From contig JAZNEA010000015.1 in the NCBI GenBank assembly GCA_045588325.1, positions 1 through 28,637 of the forward strand: a stretch of 28,637 nucleotides of DNA. The letters run 5' to 3'. Shown here piece by piece: positions 13,604-21,836 of this stretch; the first letter of the stretch is position 1; every line of letters starts with the position of its first letter. A program made the translations under genes and the position numbers. The DNA comes from RGIG7378 sp045588325 (lineage in GTDB: Bacteria > Bacillota > Clostridia > RGIG7378). The notes beneath the pieces were generated by a model that saw nothing but the letters and a program-made list of their open reading frames with translations, was not told the origin of the DNA and ran no database searches.

Positions 13604-15097
13604 ATGCTTAGAGATAAATTGCGCAAGATTCCGGTGTTTGTATATATAATCGTAGCTGTACTTTTGGTGGCTACAATTGTCACCAGCATAGTTCTGTCTA
13701 ATCAGTCAAATTACATCAAGAGAAACAACACTATCACCCTGCTGTACGACAGGGCCAGAGACGAGACCATTATGATGTATAACAATGAGGTCAGATGGGA
13801 CGACGAGAGTTACGTAGCAGACTTTATCAAGTTATATGACGTTTGTCTTACAGGAGATGCCATCGCAGCATACAACTCCTCCAACGGCACACTGTACAAG
13901 TTTGATATTAAGGGCAAGGCAGCCATATCTGATAATTTGGCCAACTTTGTTCTGAGCGACGACGGCAGCACTATTGCATGGGCGTCCAACGAGGGCAAGG
14001 TTCAGCTATTTAACGGCGTATCCGTCAGGGACGTATCTGACTCAGGTAGCCTGGTGAACTTTGCTATTTCGCCCAACGGCAAACTGTTGCTCTATATGGA
14101 GACTGTTAATGGGCAGGATGTTATGAAGTTGTACGATACATCATCCCGCAAGTCTACTACTGTGGCAGTGGGCATGTACCCTCTGAGTATTAACAAGGAC
14201 GGCTCTGTCATTTATTGTCTGGATGCATCTGAGAGACTTTGGTGCTACAACAGAGATGGTCAGTCACAGAATAGTTATGATGTGCTGTCAGAGGGCATTG
14301 TGCAGACGAATATTACACATAACCAGATGATTTACTATGATAAGTCTGGCAAGACATATGTTGTGGACAAGGGTGGGGATCCCGTTCAGATCGGCGACGA
14401 CAAGGCTCGACTCCTGTTGCCCGATTCCACACCAGTTGCATACAATGTGACCACTTCTAAGTCATATCATGTGTTTGTCAATGGCGTTAAGACCTTTGAG
14501 GGTTGTCTCATTATAGATGGAGAGACCGCCATTAAATATATGGAGAGCTTTGACAAGGTCAGATCTATTGCATCCGGAGTTACTGCAGCATCCCTCAGCG
14601 ACAAGGGAGATGTGCTTTGCTACATTGTGGACAACGTGCTCTACAGGTCTACAGGCTCCTTTAAGGCTGCAACCATGATCGAGAATGGTGTTGCATCTGT
14701 CAGCGTCACTCCTGATGGAGAGAAGGCATTCTTTTTGACAGTAGCCAATGTGCTGAAGTGCTATAGCAACGGAGGCATTCGCTCTCTCATTGAGAATTGC
14801 GGCAATTTTATGGTCACACCTCAAAATGGCGCCATGTACATGGTGGGATACGATGAGGACAAGCTGCAGGGCACACTGTACTTCACACAGGATGGAGTCA
14901 CATCCTATAAGCTCACGGACAAGGCCCATGATTGTTATGTCACAGCCAGTGGTGCATATTACACCATAGGTTACGTCAAGAACGGAGAGAACGACATCGA
15001 CTACGATGTAACTCTGTTCGGATCTGAGGGAGACAAGGATTTCGTCGTTCTCTACGAGGACGTATGGGATATCTATAACTATAACTACAGCTACTAA
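13604..15097 (+). CDS. Membrane-anchored beta-propeller protein (WD40/PD40-like repeats)
   Basis: A 497-residue protein with a single N-terminal membrane segment (about 11-32, VFVYIIVAVLLVATIVTSIVL) preceded by basic residues, so the rest is predicted to lie outside the cell. The remainder is built of short repeats with the pattern of a TolB/PD40 propeller blade: hydrophobic residues, then S-x-D/N-G, then hydrophobic residues. Examples are FVLSDDGSTIAWAS, FAISPNGKLLLYM, LSINKDGSVIYCL, ASLSDKGDVLCYI and VSVTPDGEKAFFL. No catalytic motif is visible. It is the first gene of a five-gene operon. A recognised family name cannot be given; a sensing or scaffold role is only a guess. Confidence 0.7.
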   Translation: MLRDKLRKIPVFVYIIVAVLLVATIVTSIVLSNQSNYIKRNNTITLLYDRARDETIMMYNNEVRWDDESYVADFIKLYDVCLTGDAIAAYNSSNGTLYKFDIKGKAAISDNLANFVLSDDGSTIAWASNEGKVQLFNGVSVRDVSDSGSLVNFAISPNGKLLLYMETVNGQDVMKLYDTSSRKSTTVAVGMYPLSINKDGSVIYCLDASERLWCYNRDGQSQNSYDVLSEGIVQTNITHNQMIYYDKSGKTYVVDKGGDPVQIGDDKARLLLPDSTPVAYNVTTSKSYHVFVNGVKTFEGCLIIDGETAIKYMESFDKVRSIASGVTAASLSDKGDVLCYIVDNVLYRSTGSFKAATMIENGVASVSVTPDGEKAFFLTVANVLKCYSNGGIRSLIENCGNFMVTPQNGAMYMVGYDEDKLQGTLYFTQDGVTSYKLTDKAHDCYVTASGAYYTIGYVKNGENDIDYDVTLFGSEGDKDFVVLYEDVWDIYNYNYSY

Positions 15098-15609
15098 TGG
15101 AATATCAGGTTATCAGGTCATCCAGGCGCACTGTCAGTATGGAGATTGTGGCCGGAGGCAAGGTTTTGGTCAGGGCGCCGCACAGAATGAGTCAGGCAGC
15201 CATTCAGGATTTTGTGGATAAGCACACAGATTGGGCCAAGAGGCATATAGACAAGGTGTTGGAGCGAGAGAAGATCCACCCACCCATGCCACTGAAGGAC
15301 AAGAGGGCTCAGTACGATAGGGCACGCTCAGTTATTACAGATAGGGTCAACTATTATTCTGCGATTATGGGGCTAAGGCCCACATCCATCAGGATCACCG
15401 GTGCAGAGAAGCGCTTTGGCAGCTGCAGCAGCAAAAATGGACTTTGTTTTTCGTACAGGCTCCTGGAGTATTCGCCTGATGCCATAGACTATGTGGTGGT
15501 TCACGAACTGGCGCACATCAGGCACAAGAATCACGGCCCAGAATTTTATGGAGAGATAGCCAAGGTTCTGCCAGACTACAAGGACAGGGTTAAGGAGCTA
15601 AAGAGATAG
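15097..15609 (+). CDS. YgjP-like zinc metallopeptidase domain protein (DUF45/M48-related)
   Basis: A 170-residue protein with the zinc motif HELAH (136-140) and a third ligand in NHGPEF (H146), preceded by the family-typical RFGSCSSKNGLCFSYRL (about 106-122). The N-terminal segment resembles the YgjP fold with the initial VIRSSRRTVSMEI. Cellular substrate is unknown. It is cytoplasmic, as no signal is seen. The ATG overlaps the stop of the propeller gene by one base, so the two are translationally coupled. Confidence 0.85.
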   Translation: MEYQVIRSSRRTVSMEIVAGGKVLVRAPHRMSQAAIQDFVDKHTDWAKRHIDKVLEREKIHPPMPLKDKRAQYDRARSVITDRVNYYSAIMGLRPTSIRITGAEKRFGSCSSKNGLCFSYRLLEYSPDAIDYVVVHELAHIRHKNHGPEFYGEIAKVLPDYKDRVKELKR

Positions 15610-15614
15610 TTCAC

Positions 15615-16343
15615 ATGGACAGGGGACAGGTTACAAGGATTCAGGATATGATCGACAATTCCAGAAGGATTGTCTTCTTTGGTGGAGCAGGTGTGTCTAC
15701 AGAGAGTGGCATACCTGATTTTCGCAGTACAGATGGCCTGTACAATCAGCAGTATAAGTTCCCCCCAGAGGTGATTCTCAGTCGGGACTTCTTCTGGCAG
15801 AATCCAGCAGAATTCTACAGATTCTATAGGGATAAGCTAATCATCCCCCACGTAAAGCCCAACATTGCCCACATCAGGTTGGCACAGCTTGAGGAGGCAG
15901 GCAAACTCTCTGCAGTAGTCACTCAGAATATTGACAACTTGCATTATATGGCCGGCAGCAAAACTGTGTACGAACTACACGGCACTACCAGAAAATACAC
16001 CTGTACAAAGTGCCGTCGTAGTCACGGGATAGAGTGCCTGGAGCAGGCAGATGTCATCCCCATGTGTCCCTGCGGAGGTATTATCAAGCCAGATGTGGTG
16101 CTGTATGGCGAGTCCCTGGATCAGCAGGTTCTGGATGGCGCCATTACGGCTATTGCCAATGCAGATACGTTGATAATTGCCGGAACATCACTTACGGTGT
16201 ACCCGGCAGCAGGCCTTGTTAACTATTTTGGAGGCCAAAACATGATCCTGATCAACAGGGACGCAACTCCTATGGACAGGAGAGCAGACCTGGTCATTCA
16301 TGAGAAAATCGGCAACGTATTAGAACAAATTCAGGTGAGGTAG
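15615..16343 (+). CDS. cobB: NAD-dependent protein deacylase, Sir2 family
   Basis: A 242-residue sirtuin that removes acyl groups from lysines using NAD+. It has the NAD-binding GAGVSTESGIPDFRS (24-38), TQNIDNLH (103-110), the catalytic histidine in ELHG (H122), a zinc knuckle with C130, C133, C151 and C153, and AGTSLTVYPA. All catalytic positions are present. The start ATG lies 5 bases after the peptidase stop; the nearest GGAG is rather far, within the preceding gene, so re-initiation is likely. The symbol cobB is by analogy; Firmicute sirtuins are also called npdA or srtN. Confidence 0.95.
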   Translation: MDRGQVTRIQDMIDNSRRIVFFGGAGVSTESGIPDFRSTDGLYNQQYKFPPEVILSRDFFWQNPAEFYRFYRDKLIIPHVKPNIAHIRLAQLEEAGKLSAVVTQNIDNLHYMAGSKTVYELHGTTRKYTCTKCRRSHGIECLEQADVIPMCPCGGIIKPDVVLYGESLDQQVLDGAITAIANADTLIIAGTSLTVYPAAGLVNYFGGQNMILINRDATPMDRRADLVIHEKIGNVLEQIQVR

Positions 16344-16350
16344 GTAGTAT

Positions 16351-17499
16351 ATGTCATTAGTTGCCATTGAGAGGTGCATGGGTTATGGCCAGGAGGAGAC
16401 AGGCCGTGCCATGGCCAATGTTTTAGAGGCTACAGGACTGGCAGACGCCATCAAGCCTGGTATGACAGTTGGTGTTAAGTTAAATCTGGTTGCTGCTGCC
16501 CGCCCGGAGAAAGCCACTACGACCCATCCCCAATTAGTATCACATCTTGTGTCGATGCTAAGGGACAGGGGAGCCAGAGTTGTACTGGGAGACAGCCCAG
16601 GAGGACTCTATAACGATGCCACAATGAGTCATATATATAGCCAATGCGGCATGACGGCATTGGAAGACATAGGAGCAGAGGTCAACAGGGACTATGGCGT
16701 TGCAGAGGCGTCGTACCCGGACGCCGTAGTGCTGAAGGGATTCCAGTACACATCCTGGTTGGACAAATGCGATGTGATAATCAACTTTGCCAAGCTAAAA
16801 TCCCACGGCATGATGGGCATGTCCTGTGCTGCCAAGAATATGTTCGGAGTTATCCCCGGCATAACTAAGCCGCAGTACCACTACAGATTCCCGGATATAA
16901 ATCAGTTTTCCGACATGATCCTTGATCTTGATACATATTTCAAGCCAGTATTATCCATCGTGGACGCGGTTGTCGGCATGGAGGGGAATGGGCCAACTGC
17001 AGGAAAGCCCAAGGCCATAGGGGCGATTTTGGCCTCCTGCGACATGCATGCCCTGGATTATGTCTGTGCCCATGTGATTGGACTGGACAGAGAGGCAGTG
17101 CCCACGCTGCAGGCCGCTTACAGGAGGGGCTTGTTGGCAGAATCTGTTGACGATATAGAGACCACAAATCCAGTGGCAGACTTTGTTGTGAGCGACTTTG
17201 AAACCTTGAAAACCCACAGCAGTTTGCTGTTTTCTGACACTTTTGGCGGAGGTGTTCTGGGCAGAGCTTTCGAAAAGGTGGGAGCCAAGGTACTCAGGGC
17301 TCAGCCTAAGGTAAACCGTCAGGAGTGCGTAGGTTGCAAGAAATGTATGGAGATTTGCCCGGCCAATGCCATTGTCATGGAGCAGAAGTTGCCGGTTATA
17401 GACAGAGAAAAGTGCATCAAATGCTTTTGCTGCCAGGAGTTTTGCCCTAAGGGAGCCATGAAGGTCTCCAAGTCCTGGCTGATGAAACTACTCAAATAG
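16351..17499 (+). CDS. DUF362 domain protein with C-terminal 2x[4Fe-4S] ferredoxin domain
   Basis: A 382-residue protein whose first 310 or so residues are a DUF362 domain, including GVKLNLV, PQLVSHLV and the FAKLKSHGMMGMSCAAKNMFG block typical of the family. The C-terminus has two 4Fe-4S sites, CVGCKKCMEICP and CIKCFCCQEFCP, with a normal C-x2-C-x2-C-x3-C spacing. It is a common clostridial redox protein of unknown substrate. A GAGGTAGG ribosome-binding site precedes the ATG, 7 bases after the sirtuin stop, placing it as gene four of the operon. Confidence 0.9.
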   Translation: MSLVAIERCMGYGQEETGRAMANVLEATGLADAIKPGMTVGVKLNLVAAARPEKATTTHPQLVSHLVSMLRDRGARVVLGDSPGGLYNDATMSHIYSQCGMTALEDIGAEVNRDYGVAEASYPDAVVLKGFQYTSWLDKCDVIINFAKLKSHGMMGMSCAAKNMFGVIPGITKPQYHYRFPDINQFSDMILDLDTYFKPVLSIVDAVVGMEGNGPTAGKPKAIGAILASCDMHALDYVCAHVIGLDREAVPTLQAAYRRGLLAESVDDIETTNPVADFVVSDFETLKTHSSLLFSDTFGGGVLGRAFEKVGAKVLRAQPKVNRQECVGCKKCMEICPANAIVMEQKLPVIDREKCIKCFCCQEFCPKGAMKVSKSWLMKLLK

Positions 17500-17507
17500 G
17501 AGGAAGT

Positions 17508-18476
17508 ATGGAGATTTTGAGATTGTTTGAGGGTATCAGGAACCCTGTTCTGGATGCCATCTTTATGTTTCTCGCCGTCGCAGTCAACGAGTATGTGTTG
17601 ATCGTGGTGGCGCTGATTATCCTGTGGTGTGTCAACAAGACCAAGGGCTATTACGTTATGATGCTCACATTCCTGGGCATGCTCTGCAACCAGTTTATGA
17701 AGATTGCGTTCAGAGTTCCGAGACCCTGGGTGATGGACCCCACCTTTGAACCTGTGGCAGCTGCTAAACCCAGCGCATCCGGATACTCATTCCCTAGTGG
17801 ACACACACAGAGTGTGGCCTCTCTCATGGGGGGTATCGCCATGGCTTTTGACAAAAAGTGGCTCAGAATAGCCAGTATTGCCCTGATTGTCCTGACTGCA
17901 ATTTCCAGAATGTACCTGGGAGTTCACACATTTAAGGATGTTTTTGTTGCTATACTCATTTCTGCGGTTATGGTTTTTGCCCTATATCCCGTATTCAAAA
18001 AGGACAGGATTAACAAAAAGGGTATGTGGATTCTTATGGCACTGGTGATGGCTGGATCCATAGCCTTTGCACTCTATATCAGCCTGTACAAGTTCCCCGC
18101 AGATGTGGATGCAGAGAACCTGGCAGAGGCATCTAAGAATGCATGGATGTTCCTGGGAATGGGCTTTGCTGTGGTGCTTACATATTTTGTGGATAGCAGA
18201 TATACACACTTTCCGGTCAAGGCAGTGTGGTGGGCCCAATTGCTCAAGTGCGGAATTGGCACAGGGCTCGTGTTGTTGACCAGAGCAGTGCTTAAGGCAC
18301 CACTTAATACGCTGTTTAACGGGCACGGAGCTGCCGATGCGGTCAGGTACTTCGCCGTGATAGTAGTTGCTGGCGTGTTGTGGCCTATGACATTTAAATG
18401 GTGGTCAAAACTGGGCAGCAAAAAGGTGGATTGCGGTGCCAATGGAGTCAGAGTGGTTGTGCGTAGGCGAAAATAG
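17508..18476 (+). CDS. PAP2-family membrane phosphatase
   Basis: A 322-residue integral membrane phosphatase with all three motifs of the acid phosphatase/PAP2 superfamily: K-x6-RP (K65 to R72-P73), PSGH (96-99) and SR-x5-H-x3-D (S133-R134, H140, D144). The active site faces the outside and typical substrates are lipid phosphates such as undecaprenyl or phosphatidylglycerol phosphate. The C-terminal half has three or four additional hydrophobic segments beyond the minimal domain. The ribosome-binding site AGGAGG is strong, 8 bases after the DUF362 stop. It is the last gene of the operon, and a hairpin follows at 18497. Confidence 0.92.
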   Translation: MEILRLFEGIRNPVLDAIFMFLAVAVNEYVLIVVALIILWCVNKTKGYYVMMLTFLGMLCNQFMKIAFRVPRPWVMDPTFEPVAAAKPSASGYSFPSGHTQSVASLMGGIAMAFDKKWLRIASIALIVLTAISRMYLGVHTFKDVFVAILISAVMVFALYPVFKKDRINKKGMWILMALVMAGSIAFALYISLYKFPADVDAENLAEASKNAWMFLGMGFAVVLTYFVDSRYTHFPVKAVWWAQLLKCGIGTGLVLLTRAVLKAPLNTLFNGHGAADAVRYFAVIVVAGVLWPMTFKWWSKLGSKKVDCGANGVRVVVRRRK

Positions 18477-18496
18477 ATAGTGGCAGTGAAACAAAT

Positions 18497-18533
18497 AAGG
18501 CTGGGACTTGGATTGAGTCTCAGCCTTTAATAA
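18497..18533. terminator. Likely bidirectional terminator between the PAP2 and mgtE genes
   Basis: AAGGCTGGGACT pairs with AGTCTCAGCCTT (12 pairs, one wobble), with a 7-base loop. The T-runs are imperfect on both sides (TTTAATAAT on plus, TTATTTGTTT on minus). It serves two convergent genes. Confidence 0.7.
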
Positions 18534-18547
18534 TGCAATGGGTTGTG

Positions 18548-19924
18548 TCAGAAAGTGAGCAGGGCAGATGCCAGACCGAAGTATATCAACAGGGCCAGGC
18601 CATCTACAATGGTGGTGATCATAGGTCCTGCCATCAATGCGGGATCCAGCTTGAGCTTCTTGGCGAACATTGGAAGAGAACAGCCAATTAGCTTGGCAAC
18701 CATTACTGCAAAGAACATGGAGAGGCACACAACTACGTAGATCATATACTGCTGTGGCTCTGCATGAGTGCCGGAAATATATCCCATGATCCACATTCTG
18801 ATAAAGTTAACAATTGCCAGTGATGTACCACAGATGAGGGCCACTCGCAGCTCCTTCCACAGTACCTTAAGGTAGTCACGGAGGCTGATCTCGCCCAGGG
18901 CCAAGCCACGGATAATCAGAGTGCTAACCTGATTGCCAGAATTACCGCCCGTGTCCATCAGCATGGGGATGCTGGCGGTCAGACCGGAGATGAGGGCCAG
19001 CTTAGCCTCAAAACCCTCGATAATAAGACCGGTGAATGTGGCAGAAACCATAAGGATCATGAGCCACACAATACGGTTCTTGGCCAGGGTTATAACAGGC
19101 GTCTTAAGGTACGTATCCTCCGAAGGGGCCAACAGAGCCATCTTTTCGAAGTCCTCTGTGTTCTCTTCTTCGATGATATCCACGATATCGTCGATGGTTA
19201 CAATGCCAACGAGTCTGTTTTCACTATCTACAACGGGAATAGACAAGAGGTCGTATTTTCTGGCCAGGTCTGCAACGTACTCCTGGTCGTCGGATGTCTT
19301 GACGGATACGATGGCCTCTCCGTCCTCCATGATGTCAGCGATGGAGTCAGTACTAGATGCGAATACCATGTCACGCAGTCCAACCGTGCCAACCAGGTGC
19401 CTTTGGCTATCTATGCAGTAGCAGGTGTATACAGTCTCCTTGTCAATACCAGTCCTGCGGATATGTGCAATGGCCTCCTCGACAGTGTAACTGGCCTTGA
19501 GCTCCAACATCTCGCAGGTCATAATGCTGCCAGCGGAATTCTCCTGGTACTTGAGAAATTTGTTGATAGTCTGTCTGGTTTCACTATCAGTAACCGCCAA
19601 AACTCTGTGAACGATGTTGGCAGGAACCTCCTCCAAAAAGTCAACTGCGTCGTCGATATACAACTCATCTACCAGGGATGTGAGCTCTCTGTCGGTGATG
19701 GATATAACAATGTGTTGCTGCTGATCTGTATCAAGATAAGAGAATACCTCTGCAGCCAAATCCTTGGGCAAAATGCGGAACACCAACAAAACCTGATCGT
19801 TATTCAGGTCTGATACAAACTCGGCAATATCTACCTCGTTTAGCTCCACAAGGTGTGAACGGAGGGTGTTAAAGTGATTGTCCTCAAGCAGCTGCTTAAG
19901 GTTAGAAAAAATGGTCTTGTCCAC
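18548..19924 (-). CDS. mgtE: Magnesium transporter MgtE
   Basis: MgtE is a Mg2+ channel/transporter gated by cytoplasmic Mg2+. The product is 458 residues: an N-terminal acidic superhelical domain (about 1-120) and two CBS domains (about 125-250, including AGSIMT and VSIPVVDSENRLVGIVT-like strands). A plug helix and five membrane helices with the pore-forming ASIPMLMDTGGNSGNQ segment follow. I chose the GTG at 19924 because GAGAGGA lies 8 bases upstream; a TTG at 19951 has no ribosome-binding site. The region before it carries a small leader reading frame and alternative RNA pairings that can cover this ribosome-binding site. No classic M-box riboswitch is recognisable. Confidence 0.95.
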   Translation of the reverse strand: MDKTIFSNLKQLLEDNHFNTLRSHLVELNEVDIAEFVSDLNNDQVLLVFRILPKDLAAEVFSYLDTDQQQHIVISITDRELTSLVDELYIDDAVDFLEEVPANIVHRVLAVTDSETRQTINKFLKYQENSAGSIMTCEMLELKASYTVEEAIAHIRRTGIDKETVYTCYCIDSQRHLVGTVGLRDMVFASSTDSIADIMEDGEAIVSVKTSDDQEYVADLARKYDLLSIPVVDSENRLVGIVTIDDIVDIIEEENTEDFEKMALLAPSEDTYLKTPVITLAKNRIVWLMILMVSATFTGLIIEGFEAKLALISGLTASIPMLMDTGGNSGNQVSTLIIRGLALGEISLRDYLKVLWKELRVALICGTSLAIVNFIRMWIMGYISGTHAEPQQYMIYVVVCLSMFFAVMVAKLIGCSLPMFAKKLKLDPALMAGPMITTIVDGLALLIYFGLASALLTF

Positions 19925-19927
19925 GTG

Positions 19928-19994
19928 AAAGTCCTCTCTGTCTGTGTGCAAAAAGGACAGCCTGCATCAGGCAGATAAATCGGCGTGTCCCCTT
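19928..19994 (-). promoter_or_regulatory. Switchable RNA structure covering the mgtE ribosome-binding site
   Basis: On the minus strand AAGGGGACA (19994-19986) can pair with TGTCCTTTT (19959-19951) around an inner GCCTG/CAGGC hairpin (19972-19960). The same GTCCT (19958-19954) can instead pair with AGGAC (19935-19931), which is part of the mgtE ribosome-binding site. The two pairings exclude each other. The stop codon of the leader reading frame lies in the inner hairpin, so a ribosome there would disturb it. Confidence 0.5.
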
Positions 19995-20056
19995 GGCACA
20001 TCAATATAAAATATGTAGTGGTAGTAGCTTAATCGACTACAATCGCCAACGTCCAA
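19967..20056 (-). CDS. Putative 29-residue leader peptide upstream of mgtE
   Basis: A short reading frame starts with TTG at 20056, seven bases after a perfect AGGAGG (20069-20064), and ends at TGA 42 bases before the mgtE GTG. Its product has an aromatic run followed by a Pro-Arg-Gly, YYHYIFYIDVPRG, at residues 11-23. It resembles regulatory leader peptides, which act by where the ribosome pauses and not by their product. It overlaps the structure that controls the mgtE ribosome-binding site. Translation is inferred from the ribosome-binding site only; I know of no matching family with certainty. Confidence 0.5.
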   Translation of the reverse strand: MDVGDCSRLSYYHYIFYIDVPRGHADLSA

Positions 20057-20081
20057 AGTGACACCTCCTATGTTTTTTATC

Positions 20082-20090
20082 AATATACCA
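20082..20090 (-). promoter_or_regulatory. Possible extended -10 promoter for the leader peptide and mgtE
   Basis: On the minus strand TGGTATATT gives an extended -10 (TGn plus TATATT). No good -35 is seen at 17 bases. Start would be near 20075, just before the leader AGGAGG. Confidence 0.35.
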
Positions 20091-20118
20091 CAGCAAGATA
20101 GATATGGATATACTATTT

Positions 20119-20850
20119 TTATGTTTTTACGCGCACCTCGCCAGAGTTCAGGTGAATTTCCACCATGTTTTCGTCTACCACAATGAGGTGTGCATGATCG
20201 TCTATCCCCACGACTCTGGCAGGGTAATGCTCGTCTCCATCTGCAATCCTGTATACCTCCACGGTTTTGCCAGTCAGTATGGAGCGATCGTTGTATTGAC
20301 CAATCCATTCTGGGCATGGGGAATGGAGGAAAGTGATAATCTGGTCACATATCTCCTGGGCAAAGGCAATCCTGTCATCCCGGGAGAGTTGTATCGTACC
20401 CAAAGCGCCTGCTGAGTGTGCAATATCCTGGGGCCAGTCCTGTGTGTTCAGATTAATGCCAATGCCGATGACCACACAATGCTGAGTGCCACAGAACGTG
20501 CCCTCGCAGAGAATGCCGGCAACCTTGTGACCATCCAAAAATATGTCGTTGACCCATTTGATGCCAGTATCAACACCGAATCTCCTGTCGATAGCGGATG
20601 CAGTACAAACAGCGATTTGCGCTGTAAGCAAGTTCATGTCGTAGTGTATGTCATCCGATCTGAGCAACAGTGACATGTATAGTCCTGTGTCCTTAGGAGA
20701 ATAAAAACTGCGCCCCATGCGGCCTCGCCCCTTGGTCTGAGCACTGGCAACGTACAGAGTGCCACTGGACGCACCAGCAACAGCGGCCTCCTTAAGCAGG
20801 TCGTTGGTGGATGTTACCGTATCAAAATAGTTGGTGTTAATCTTAATCAT
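20119..20850 (-). CDS. birA: Biotin--[acetyl-CoA-carboxylase] ligase, short form without repressor domain
   Basis: This enzyme activates biotin with ATP and attaches it to carrier proteins. From the ATG at 20850 the product is 243 residues and begins directly with the catalytic domain, lacking the N-terminal winged helix of bifunctional BirA, so it should not be a DNA-binding repressor. Hallmarks are TSTN (about 13-16), the biotinyl-AMP loop GRGRMGRSF (41-49), KWVNDIF and GIGINLN. A GTG five codons upstream (20865) has no ribosome-binding site. A TATAAT lies only 6 bases upstream of the chosen ATG, so the mRNA may be leaderless. No terminator is visible between it and the mgtE leader. Confidence 0.93.
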   Translation of the reverse strand: MIKINTNYFDTVTSTNDLLKEAAVAGASSGTLYVASAQTKGRGRMGRSFYSPKDTGLYMSLLLRSDDIHYDMNLLTAQIAVCTASAIDRRFGVDTGIKWVNDIFLDGHKVAGILCEGTFCGTQHCVVIGIGINLNTQDWPQDIAHSAGALGTIQLSRDDRIAFAQEICDQIITFLHSPCPEWIGQYNDRSILTGKTVEVYRIADGDEHYPARVVGIDDHAHLIVVDENMVEIHLNSGEVRVKT

Positions 20851-20856
20851 GTGCCT

Positions 20857-20887
20857 ATTATACACAAATTCTCATAATATGTGCCAA
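20857..20887 (-). promoter_or_regulatory. Possible birA promoter placing the start at the ATG
   Basis: On the minus strand TTGGCA (20887-20882), 19-base spacer, TATAAT (20862-20857). The spacer is long. The predicted start, seven bases past the -10, is the A of the birA ATG. Confidence 0.35.
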
Positions 20888-20929
20888 TTGGAAAATGTGT
20901 GTTAAACTAAAACAAAAGGGAGGGGACCT

Positions 20930-21727
20930 ATGGCTAATGTATTGATAACAGGTGGATCCGGAGGATTGGGTGCGCCCACAACCAGAGCGTTTGCAGAGCA
21001 GGGACACAGAGTTTTTGTGCTGGATATTGCTGAGCCACCCTTTGAATTGACCAATGTGACATATATTAAGACCAATATAAGCAGTGAGGATTCTGTCCAT
21101 CAGGCCATGGTTGCTGTGCAGGAGATGTGTCAGAACCTGGATATAATCATAAACATGGCGGGAATATACATAATGGATGCATATTCTGAACTGGCACCTG
21201 ATGATATGATGCGCATGCTGGACATTAACCTGCTGGGGGCCTGGCGAGTTAACAGGATTTTCTTGCCGCTATTGAGACAGGGTAGCCGCATAGTTGTGGT
21301 AACCTCGGAATTGGACGGCCAAAGTGCCCTGCCATTTAACGGTTTGTACACCATGACCAAGACAGCATTGGGGTCGTACACTGATTCGCTGCGGGCAGAG
21401 ATGGCCCTCCTTGGCATACGGGTGATCAAGGTTAAGCCCGGCGCCTTTGCTACGGACATGGTGAACGAGTCGTACAAGTCAATGGATCGGGTCAGGGGGA
21501 AGACGGTTCTGTTCGCAGACGTAGCACCACGGTTCCAGCGCATAATGGAGCTCATGGGTGGCAAGCCTGGTGATCCGTCACATCTGGCATCCAGACTGTA
21601 CAGCATTGCCATGAATAAACACCCTCGCCCCAGCTACACAATTCGCCCAGGTGTTTTGCTGAAGCTATACGATGTGGCGCCCAAGGGTGTCGCGGTGTGG
21701 TTTCTCCGTAAGCTGTTAGGTAAATAG
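20930..21727 (+). CDS. Short-chain dehydrogenase/reductase (SDR) family oxidoreductase
   Basis: A 265-residue classical-type SDR that would use NAD(P)(H). It has the cofactor loop TGGSGGLG (7-14), NMAG (75-78), the catalytic serine in VTSELDG (S126) and Y140-x3-K144 in YTMTK. The C-terminal 60 residues, with SYTIRPGVLLKLYD, resemble SDRs that act on lipid or sugar intermediates, but the substrate cannot be assigned. The ribosome-binding site is GGGAGGGG before the ATG at 20930. It is divergent from birA with 79 bases between starts and appears monocistronic. D31 after the second strand hints at NAD preference. Confidence 0.88.
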   Translation: MANVLITGGSGGLGAPTTRAFAEQGHRVFVLDIAEPPFELTNVTYIKTNISSEDSVHQAMVAVQEMCQNLDIIINMAGIYIMDAYSELAPDDMMRMLDINLLGAWRVNRIFLPLLRQGSRIVVVTSELDGQSALPFNGLYTMTKTALGSYTDSLRAEMALLGIRVIKVKPGAFATDMVNESYKSMDRVRGKTVLFADVAPRFQRIMELMGGKPGDPSHLASRLYSIAMNKHPRPSYTIRPGVLLKLYDVAPKGVAVWFLRKLLGK

Positions 21728-21743
21728 CGTCGTTGCCTCTTTG

Positions 21744-21772
21744 TTGATGAAACAGGCATAAGATGGTATAAT
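21744..21772 (+). promoter_or_regulatory. Sigma-A promoter upstream of the NYN-domain gene
   Basis: TTGATG (21744-21749), 17-base spacer, TATAAT (21767-21772). Start would be near 21779, upstream of a hairpin with T-run at 21789-21819. Confidence 0.65.
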
Positions 21773-21788
21773 TTTTATGTGGTGCGCT

Positions 21789-21819
21789 TGCGTTTCTATT
21801 GCAAACGCATCAATTTTTT
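21789..21819 (+). terminator. Hairpin plus T-run in the leader of the NYN-domain gene (terminator or attenuator)
   Basis: TGCGTTT (21789-21795) pairs with AAACGCA (21803-21809), loop CTATTGC, then TCAATTTTTT. The T-run ends one base before the AGGAAAGGAGG ribosome-binding region. The promoter at 21744 is upstream, so the transcript of the next gene would pass through it. Confidence 0.6.
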
Positions 21820-21836
21820 AGGAAAGGAGGTAGATG

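Noticed and set aside
19949..19951. TTG at 19951 as the mgtE start
   Set aside because: No ribosome-binding site precedes it; GAGAGGA lies at correct distance from the GTG at 19924.
19925..20118. An M-box (ykoK) magnesium riboswitch before mgtE
   Set aside because: None of the conserved M-box blocks is recognisable in the sequence and the region is occupied by a leader reading frame.
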